Assembly: GCF_017316185.1 (NCBI RefSeq)
Contig: NZ_JAFLVX010000009.1
Coordinates: 62,001 to 126,000, forward strand
DNA from: Candidatus Vagococcus giribetii
Lineage (GTDB): Bacteria; Bacillota; Bacilli; Lactobacillales; Vagococcaceae
Direction of reading: 5' to 3'
Length of the DNA stretch: 64,000 nucleotides
This document shows, piece after piece, positions 1-8,500 of the stretch (the stretch's first letter is position 1; every line of letters starts with the position of its first letter). Under the pieces are notes generated by a model. It searched no databases. It had not been told where the DNA came from and was given only the letters and a program-made list of their open reading frames with translations. The position numbers were made by a program, and so were the translations under genes.

Positions 1-435
1 GTTTGTTTGACCAATGTTACCATACTCACCAACCACTGATGATAAGTTAACGATTGATCCTTTTCCAACTTCTTTCATAAAAGGTACCACTGCTTGAGTC
101 ACATTGAATGTTCCTTTTAAGTTAATATCTACAACAAAATCCCAGTTAGCTTCTGTTGTTTTTTCGATTAAACCATCTCTTGTAACACCAGCGTTATTCA
201 CTAATACATCAATTTGTTTACCTTCAATAATAATCTCGTTGATGACTTTTTTAACATCATCTGTGTTTGAAATGTCCACTTGTTTTTGAGTGAAATTAGC
301 CATTTCTTCACCAGTTGCTACATCTAATGAGTAAACATGTTTAGCACCTTGTTCTAACATTAAATCAGCAACTGTGCGTCCAATACCTCTTGCTGCTCCA
401 GTAATAACAATAATTTTGTCTTCAAATCTTTTCAT
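1..435 (-). CDS. SDR family NAD(P)-dependent oxidoreductase, FabG-like (3' end outside window)
   Basis: Partial gene running leftward off the window; about 145 N-terminal residues are visible. The protein starts MKRFEDKIIVITGAARGIGR, with the Rossmann TGxxxGxG cofactor loop at residues 13-20. It continues with an NNAGV motif near residue 88 and an NLSS segment near residue 135 that precedes the missing catalytic YxxxK. This is the classical short-chain dehydrogenase/reductase fold, closest in feel to beta-ketoacyl-ACP or acetoacetyl-CoA reductases. The ATG has a GGAGG eight bases upstream. Substrate cannot be decided because the catalytic and substrate loops are cut off. The start and family are clear; the FabG-like label is inference. 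Confidence 0.85.
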   Translation of the reverse strand, partial: MKRFEDKIIVITGAARGIGRTVADLMLEQGAKHVYSLDVATGEEMANFTQKQVDISNTDDVKKVINEIIIEGKQIDVLVNNAGVTRDGLIEKTTEANWDFVVDINLKGTFNVTQAVVPFMKEVGKGSIVNLSSVVGEYGNIGQTN

Positions 436-473
436 GATTTTGTTCCCTCCAATTTGAATTCGCTTACAGATAA

Positions 474-479
474 AATATA
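474..479 (-). promoter_or_regulatory. Candidate extended -10 of the SDR gene
   Basis: On the minus strand the sequence reads TG-T-TATATT, an extended -10 hexamer about 40 bases upstream of the SDR start codon. A convincing -35 box is not visible, which fits an extended -10 promoter. Confidence 0.4.
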
Positions 480-521
480 ACAAAATAACTTGTGTTTTAG
501 AAATACAAAAAAGCTATTTGC

Positions 522-540
522 ATATAAGTATTACTTATAT
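522..540. promoter_or_regulatory. 19-bp perfect palindrome upstream of the SDR gene
   Basis: The arms ATATAAGTA and TACTTATAT flank a single central base and are exact reverse complements. The site lies about 90 bases upstream of the SDR start and just upstream of its candidate -10, a position suited to a dimeric regulator. No T-run follows, so it is not a terminator. The binding protein is unknown. Confidence 0.45.
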
Positions 541-591
541 AGACTTTTCTTGTTTTTCGACTCCACTTAGTTAACGTTTGCCTTTCTTCAC

Positions 592-640
592 AAAAAAAGC
601 AAACCCTTTCTTAGTTTAAAAGAAAAAGATTTGCTTTTTG
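592..640 (-). terminator. Rho-independent terminator after the HAD gene
   Basis: The complementary arms AAAAAGCAAA and TTTGCTTTTT enclose a second, weaker stem. The hairpin lies 9 bases past the HAD stop codon and has A/T-rich flanks on both sides. It may also limit read-through from the other direction. Confidence 0.6.
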
Positions 641-648
641 TTAACTTA

Positions 649-1476
649 TTATAAATATTTCGTCAAGATTGTTACGATTCCATCTTCATCATTTGACTTT
701 GTGACAGTATCTGCTAGTTCCTTTAATTCCGGAACGGCATTCCCCATGGCTACGCCTAAACCTGCATAAGCAAGCATCGTCGCATCGTTATGACCATCGC
801 CAAAAGCAATCACGTCTTTAGCTGCAATCCCCATAGGTGTTAACACTGTATCGAGAGCTTTAGCTTTATCAATTCCTTTAGCAGTAAACTCAAAATAAAA
901 ATCAGCAGTAAACACACAATTTAGTTTGTCTTTAAAAGGTGCCATCATATCGTGATGAGCTGTTTTTAAATAGTTAGGCTTGCCTGCTGTTAAAATTTTA
1001 TTAATCGGGTAGTCTAAAAAGGCGGCTAAGTCGTCTTTCTCGCACAGTTTGTACTTCCCACCACGAGCTTCGTATTCCACCACATTTAAAGGCTGTCCTC
1101 TAAATTCCAAGGTACAACTAAACACGTCATTAACATACATATAGTCGTCTTTATCAATCATGACTGTCACATCAAATTGTTTCATATGCTCTAACACAGC
1201 TTTTCCTTCTTCAATGGATAAAGCTTGATTATATATTTCTTGACCACTTTGACAGTCAATAACTTTAGAGCCATTATACGAAACAACTAACCCACCATAT
1301 GTGCCTAACTCTAATTCTTCAGCCAAATCAAGCATTCCTGTTGTCGGACGCCCTGATGCTAAAATGACTTTCACGCCTTTTTTTTGGGCTGTCATTAAGG
1401 CTTCTTTGGTTCTTTCTGACATAACTTTGTCACTTGTCAGTAGAGTGCCATCAATATCTAAAACAATTGCTTTCAA
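649..1476 (-). CDS. Cof-type HAD-IIB phosphatase
   Basis: A 275-residue haloacid-dehalogenase-superfamily hydrolase, probably a cytosolic sugar-phosphate or nucleotide phosphatase. Motif I is DIDGTLL at residues 7-13, with both catalytic aspartates. Motif II is ASGRP near residue 40. Motifs III/IV lie in the C-terminal third around KAKALDTVL and IAFGDGHNDATML, where GDGxND holds the Mg2+ ligands. The length and the large C2-type cap between motifs II and III are typical of the Cof/YkrA/YidA group. The start codon is TTG, supported by GAGGTGAT at proper spacing. It stands alone between a terminator and the RpiR gene. The family is certain; the physiological substrate cannot be read from sequence. 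Confidence 0.9.
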   Translation of the reverse strand: MKAIVLDIDGTLLTSDKVMSERTKEALMTAQKKGVKVILASGRPTTGMLDLAEELELGTYGGLVVSYNGSKVIDCQSGQEIYNQALSIEEGKAVLEHMKQFDVTVMIDKDDYMYVNDVFSCTLEFRGQPLNVVEYEARGGKYKLCEKDDLAAFLDYPINKILTAGKPNYLKTAHHDMMAPFKDKLNCVFTADFYFEFTAKGIDKAKALDTVLTPMGIAAKDVIAFGDGHNDATMLAYAGLGVAMGNAVPELKELADTVTKSNDEDGIVTILTKYL

Positions 1477-1595
1477 CCTCTATCACCTCTTCCTATAAGT
1501 AAGACTAACATATTTATTTCCATAAAAAGGCTTGAGAGGAGCTTTTGATAAAATGTTTTCAAATCGTGTCTTTATCTCTAAACATCTTGAGATAT

Positions 1596-2441
1596 TTATT
1601 TCAATTGTTGATTCATCTTTTGATAATTTGTTAGCTTGAACCTACGATTTTCTTCGCCGTTATGGTTGAAGTAACCTGTATAAAGTAAATCAAATAGCAT
1701 CAATAAAGAAAAACGAGTTGAAAAAGAGGAGATTTTATTATAGTGATTTTCATCTGATGCTAAAAATAGGACTTCTCTAGCCTCTGATACTAAGGGATTA
1801 TTTTGAGTTGATGTCACTAAAATAATCGGCGTCTGATTTTTAGTCAGCAGTTTAACTACTTCTTGAGTGGTTTGACCTCTGCCACCATAAGACACCACAA
1901 TCGCCACATGGTCCTTAGTGCTATTAGCTGCCGATAAACGTTGAACATAGTCTTCATCAGGTACATTAACAAGTGTGCCAATTTCTTGTAGTTGAAACTT
2001 AAAATTTCTTGCAAAATGCAGATTAGCTGAGGCGGCGTAGATATCAATTGTCTCTGCTTGGAGTAATAACTCTACACTGCTTTTAAGGGCTTCTTCACTC
2101 AGTAAGCTTATAGTCTCTTCAAGAGTTTGCTGATAAAGAGAGGTCATTTTGGCCACACTGGTCTGTAAGTTATCCTCTAAATCAACTGGGTAATTTGGAT
2201 CCACAGAAGTATGCTGATTCGTTATAGTATAAGCTAAAGCTACTTTTAAATCACTAAAACTAGAAATACCTAACTTGCCGAGTAAACGATAAACAGTAGC
2301 CACAGAAACAAATGATGCTTCCGATAAACTTTGAGGTGTCATCATTAAAACCTCTTTACGGTGTTGGTTAATGTAGGCTATCAGTACCTCTTCACTCGGT
2401 GTAACATCCTTTAAATTTGCCAGTTGTTTCAGTATCGTCAT
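1596..2441 (-). CDS. MurR/RpiR family transcriptional regulator
   Basis: A 281-residue regulator with an N-terminal RpiR-type helix-turn-helix (about residues 1-75, including SLSEASFVSVATVYRLLGKL) and a C-terminal SIS sugar-phosphate-binding domain (about 115-260; IVVSYGGRGQTTQEVV marks the phosphate-binding loop). Such proteins usually control amino-sugar or phosphosugar genes and bind a phosphosugar ligand. The ATG has an AGAGGGAGCTGATGAG ribosome binding region. The neighbours are the HAD phosphatase and the terminator of the giant adhesin gene, so no obvious target lies next to it. A second RpiR protein at 60240-61052 is clearly tied to nanE; this one is not. Confidence 0.9.
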   Translation of the reverse strand: MTILKQLANLKDVTPSEEVLIAYINQHRKEVLMMTPQSLSEASFVSVATVYRLLGKLGISSFSDLKVALAYTITNQHTSVDPNYPVDLEDNLQTSVAKMTSLYQQTLEETISLLSEEALKSSVELLLQAETIDIYAASANLHFARNFKFQLQEIGTLVNVPDEDYVQRLSAANSTKDHVAIVVSYGGRGQTTQEVVKLLTKNQTPIILVTSTQNNPLVSEAREVLFLASDENHYNKISSFSTRFSLLMLFDLLYTGYFNHNGEENRRFKLTNYQKMNQQLK

Positions 2442-2483
2442 CTCATCAGCTCCCTCTTAATCTTCCTTTACTATAACAAAAAA

Positions 2484-2518
2484 ATCGACCTTAAGGAATC
2501 CGTCTCCTTAAGGTCGAT
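2484..2518 (-). terminator. Strong terminator of the 2,697-residue adhesin gene
   Basis: A perfect 14-bp stem (arms ATCGACCTTAAGGA and TCCTTAAGGTCGAT) with a 7-base loop is followed on the minus strand by a run of seven or more T. It starts six bases past the adhesin stop codon. Confidence 0.9.
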
Positions 2519-2523
2519 TAGTC

Positions 2524-5500
2524 TTAATCTTCTTTAGATTTTCTTCTTTGAACTGTCCAAACGTTTGTCATCACTAGAGTGATTAACATCATCACACCTA
2601 GGTTCATCAACATAGCTGTCTCTTTTTCACCTGTTTTAGGTAAATGACTTGATGTATTTTTAGATGAATTAGTTGGTCCATTTTCGTTTGAAGATTTTTT
2701 CGGTGTGTCTTTAACTGGTTCTGGCACGAATGTATTGGTAATTGTAAATTTATCGATAGCTGTTTCATACTGATCAACAGTGACTTCTTCTACAGAATAC
2801 TTAATTTCTTTACCAGCAGCATAGTTAGGTAGCTCTTTAAATGTATATTCCCATTTATCTGCTGTCATTGAGCCTTTCACTTCACCAGTGATTTCTTTGC
2901 CGTCGTTATCTTTTGCAGGTTTGTTATTAGCTAATAACTTCACTGTAATTGACTCTGGACGTTTTGTTGCTTTGTTGTTGTTATCTTTCCAGATTTTTCT
3001 CACTGGAATATCGATTAATTCAGGTGCGTGAATATTTGTAAAGTTTGTACCATCTTTTGTTGATGTGTAACCTTCAACAGCCACTTCCTCTACATCATAA
3101 GTAATCTTACGGCCTTCTTCATTAGCTTTAAACTTAGGTAGGTCTTTAAATTCATACACCCAACCTGTTTCTTTTGAGGCTTTGGCAATTTGACCTTCAA
3201 CTGCTTCAAATTTACCTGCTTCTTTTGCATCTGATAATAATTGAACTTCAATTTCACCTGGACGTTTACCGTCTTGGTTATCAGCATCATCCCATGTTTT
3301 AGTTCCTGAGATAGTTACTTCCTCTGGTTTATGAGTATTTGTAATGGTTGTCCCTTCTACTTTAGAAGTATAGCCATCTACTGGTAATTCTTTCACACCA
3401 TAAGTAATCTTACGGCCTTCTTCGTTGGCTTTAAACTCAGGTAAATCTTTGAATTCATAAGTCCAGTCCGCTTCTCTTTTAGCAGCAGTCACTTTTCCTT
3501 CCACTTCTTCTAATTTACCTTTTTCTTTTTCATCTGATAACAATTGAACCTTAATTTCATCTGGACGAATACCATCTTGATTATTCGCATCATCCCAGAC
3601 TTTTGTTCCTTTTACATCAACTTTTGATAGAGTATGTTTATTAGTAAAGTTCGTACCATCTTTTGTTGATTCATACCCTTCAACAGCGACTTCTTCTACG
3701 TCATAAGTAATCTCACGACCGACTTCACCAGCTAAGTATTTAGGTAATTCTTTAAAGTCGTATTTCCAATCTTTTGTTGCGGATACTTCTTTACTATCAA
3801 TTACTTCCAACTTACCTTTTTCTTTTTCATCTGATAATAGGTTCACTGTGATTTTTTCTGGACGGATACCATCTTGGTTATTAGTATCATCCCATGTTTT
3901 AGTTCCTGAGATAGCGACTTTTTCAAGTTCATGTGTATTAGTCACCACAAAACCTGTTTTTTTGTCACCTGTGATAGCTGATTCATAACTATCACCAATA
4001 GCTTTTTCTTTAATAGTGTAATCAATCTCTTGTCCTGCTTCAAACTTAGGTAAGTTCTCAAAAACTGTTGTCCATTCATTTAATGTCATGTCGCCTGAAA
4101 TTGGTTTTGTCTCAATTGCTTTTTCTTTATCAGTTCCAAACAAACTAATTTCAATTGACTCTGGACGTTTACCATCTTGGTTGTCTGTATCTTCCCAAAC
4201 TTTCTTAACTGGAATATTAATTAATTCAGGCGCATGAGTATTCGTAAAGTTAGTGCCCTCTTTTTTAGAAGTATAACCTTTAACAGCGACTTCTTCTACA
4301 TCATAAGTAATCTCACGACCGACTTCGTCAGCTAAATATTTAGGTAATCCTTTAAAGTCGTATTTCCAATCTTTTGTTGCCGATACTTCCTCACTATCAA
4401 TTACTTCTAGCTTACCTTTTTCTTTTTCATCTGATAATAGGTTCACTGTGATTGTTTCTGGACGGATACCATCTTGGTTATTAGCATCATCCCATGTTTT
4501 GATTCCTGAAAGGTTAACTGTTTCAATTTCGCGTGTGTTTGTAATAGTTGTTCCCTCTACTTTAGAAGTATAACCATTACCGACAGCTTCTTCTTCAACA
4601 GTATAGACAATAGCTTCACTGTCTTCCCCTTCTTTAATCGTTCTGTTTTTGTCTAATCCTGTAAAGGTATATGACCAAGTCTCAGCTTGTTTATCTCCTT
4701 TAACTACTTGTGAATCAACTTTTTCACCATCTGCTAATAAGTTAACAACGATTGTTTCTGGACGTTTACTGTCTTGGTTATTTGAGTCTTTCCAGACTTT
4801 TGTTCCTGAAATATCAGTTGTTTCAACTGGACGACTATTTGTTACTTTTACATCAGTATTGTTTTTGTTTTCTTTGTTATCTTGGTAATCAAGAACAGCA
4901 GTGTAGCCATATTTTTTAGCTGCTTCACTGATTTCTTTAACCGTGTACTTAATTTCTTTACCTTTAACATAGGCATCTAATTTATCAAATGATGCTTTCC
5001 AATTTGTTTTTTCTGATAACTTGATTTTTTGACCAACAACTTCTTTACCATTAGCGTAAAGTTGTACGGCAATGTCTTTTGGACGTTTACCATCTTGGTC
5101 GTTGCTATCATTCCAAACTTTTTCAACGAATAAACGTGTTTCTTGTGGTTCGTACGTATTGGTAATGTTAAAACCATCAATACTTGTTGTGTAATCTTTT
5201 ACTTTTTCTTCCGTCACTGTGTACTTAATTTCTTTACCTTCTTCACCTTTTACGTGTTTTGGTAAATCCTTAAATTCATATGACCACGCTGCATTAGCAT
5301 CTTCAAAACCTCTTGAACCTTTAACATCTTTAGAAGCGACTTGTTCACCATCTGCTAATAAGTTAACAGTGATTGTTTCTGGACGTTTACCGTCTTGGTT
5401 GTTGTCATCTTCCCAGATTTTTTTACCGCTAATATCAACTGTTTCCAATGGACGTGTGTTAGTAACGACAAATCCTTCTTTAGCTGATCCTGTTACTTTT

Positions 5501-8500
5501 GATGTGTAGTCATTATCAACTGATACTTCTTTTACTGTGTACTTAATTTCTTTCTTAACGCTGCCTTTTTCGTAAACATCTAAGTTAGTAAAGGCACCTT
5601 GCCAGTTATTTTTAGCTGTTAAGGTTAATTCGTCACCAGTTTCTTTTTCTTCAGCTAATAACTTCACTTTAATACTTTCTGGACGTGATTTATCTTGGTT
5701 ATTGTTGTCTTCCCAAACTTTCACCACATTCACTGATGTTTTCTTAGGTGTGTATGAGTTCGTTATTGTAAAATCTTTTACTTTACTTGAGTAATCAGGA
5801 ATTACAACTTCTTGAACCGTGTAGTTAATCTTTTGACCAACTGCATCTTCTTTAAATTCAGGTAGATCTTTAAATTCATAACTCCAAGTCGCTGCCTCTT
5901 CTGTACTTTCTTTTGAACCAGTTACTTCTTTAGAATCTATTTTTATACCATCTGCTAATAAATTAACTGTAATTGATTCTGGACGTTTGCCATCTTGATT
6001 ATTCGCATCTTCCCAAACTTTTGTTCCTTTTACACCAATTGTTGATGGTGTGTGGTTATTTGTTACGATAAAGCCTTTAGTCATGTCTCCTGTTACTTCT
6101 GGTTTGTCATAACCTGGAACTTCTGTAACTTCTTTAACGGTGTAAACAATCTCTTTACTTCCATCGCGACCTTCTTCACCAATCGCTTTATTTGTATCTA
6201 ATTCTTTCCAAGTAGTTGACCAGTTGTTTTCACTATTAAGTGGTACTGGCTTGCCAACTTCTTTGTCATCAGCGTAAAGTTGAACATCGATGCTATCTAG
6301 ACGTTTACCATCTTGATTGTTTTCATCGTTCCAGACTTTTTTCACTGAGATATCACGTTTTGCTACTTCATGTTTGTTTGTAATATCAAAAGCAAAATCA
6401 ACATCTTTTGGCTTATCTTTTGAATCCATTTCAGTAATAGAAACATCATAGCCATCTACTTTTTCTTCTTCTACAGTGTAAATAATTTCTTTACCATCTC
6501 TGTATTTTGGTAAATGATTAAATTCATATTGCCAGTTCGATCCGTGGTCTACACGAGTATGGTTAACAGAAGTCGATTTTTCTTCACCTTCTACTTTTGC
6601 CATAACATGAACCACAATGTAGCCTGGGCGTTTACCATCTTGGTTATCTTTATCGTCCCAATGTTTCTTAGCTAGAACAGATACTTCTTTTGGTTTGTAT
6701 GAATTAGTTACTTGTGCTTTTCCATCTTTTACAAAAACTTCTTCATCAGAAACAGAGTAGTCATCTACTTTATTTTCTTTAATTGAGTAAATAATTTCTT
6801 TCATGTTGTCATCGTATTTACGTAAACCTGAGAAAGTGGCTTCCCAAACATTACCAGGAGCTTGTTTGTCATCAGTCATTTCTAATGTATCTACTTTTGT
6901 ACCATTTGCGAATAAATCAAATAAAATAGTCTTAGGACGTTGCCCATCTTGATTGTTAGCATCGTTCCATGTTTTGTTAATAGTAATTGCTGTTTTCTCG
7001 TAAGGCATGTTTGAAATAGTTACATCGTCTTTCAAACGAATTAGACCTTCGTCATCAATTACTTCAAAAGGAATATCTTTAGTTGCTTTATCATAGCCTT
7101 CTGGTGCAACAATTTCTTGAATACTGTAAGTACCAACACTTAAGCCTGCTACTTCTACTTGACCAGTTGCATCAGAAACAAGTGATTTTTTCACGTCATC
7201 TGATACTTTGTCTTGAGAGTCTACCCAAATGGCACGGTATTTACTATCGATACCGTTGTAGAATTCACCTTGCGCATTTTTCACCATAAACTGGGCACCA
7301 GCTAACGCATGACCATCTTTACCATCGATTTTATTAAAATGAATACGAGGCATGTCATTTTCTACAGTATGTGATTTGAATAAGTTTGTTTCCCCATCTG
7401 ATGAGAATTTAACTTTTTGACCGTATCTCATTTCCTCACTTACTGTAAATCCTGTTGGTGCTTTTGTTTCAAATAAGAGATAGTCTGTGTTAGGACGTAA
7501 GTTACCAAATTTAAGTTCGCCTTTTACATCAGTTTCACCTGAACGAACTAATTGATCTTTTTGACCATTTCCTTTGATAGTCCATAATTCAAACTTAGCA
7601 CCTGGTAGTGGTGTTTTTTCTTTTGAATTTTTATCGATTTTTACAATTTTTACTGATGCTGTTGTTCCTGTTGCTGTCCCACTTGAGTTCACAACTTTTA
7701 CAGATGAACTTGTTTCAGTCTTAACTGTTTTTTCATTATTACCTGTTACTGATATGTTATTAGTTAAATAATCTTCCAATAAACTTGTATTTGCCATTGA
7801 GCGGTATTCTAATACGTACGCTTTACTAATTTCATTAACAAATTTAACCGTTAATACTTGTTGACCTGTTTCATTGTTGGTCTCAATATTAACTGTGTAG
7901 TCTTTACCTTTTTCTAAAACAACATCTCTGTTTGCAGAAATACTACCATCAGAACCAACGTTAGCTCCATAAACGATAACTGAACTTTCTTCTAATACTT
8001 GATTACTAGAAGGTTTATCTACTACAGTCATATCTTTAACTGTTGATTGTGATGGATTCACGTTTACTGACCATTTAACGAAGTTTTCATTTGATTTATC
8101 AACTTCTCCATTTTTTTCACCGTAAACATTACCTTTAGTTACTTCAGCATCAGCTTCTGCTTTTGTTTCATCCCCCTTATTTGTATAAGAGGCGACATTA
8201 TGATATTTTTTTTGATCAATTAATTTACCTTCCAAACTAGTTTCAAAGACTAATTTGTATGGGCTTTTTGAATTATCCGGTAATTTAGCTGATATTGTTT
8301 TACCATCTTCAGACACTTTGATTAATTCTGAAACTTCTTTACCATAAGTTAATGAACCATCTCTATTTACTTTCATTTCAAATAAACGAGCTGATTTTGG
8401 AACGTAATCTTGATCATCCATAATAGGATCGACAATTGACGCATCAACTAATGTTTCTTGATTATGGTTAACTGTTACATCCCAACTAATTTTCTTAGTC

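Noticed and set aside
2715-7000. Regularly spaced repeats that could suggest a CRISPR array
   Set aside because: The period is about 300 bp and in frame with a protein; units are domains, not short repeats with unique spacers.
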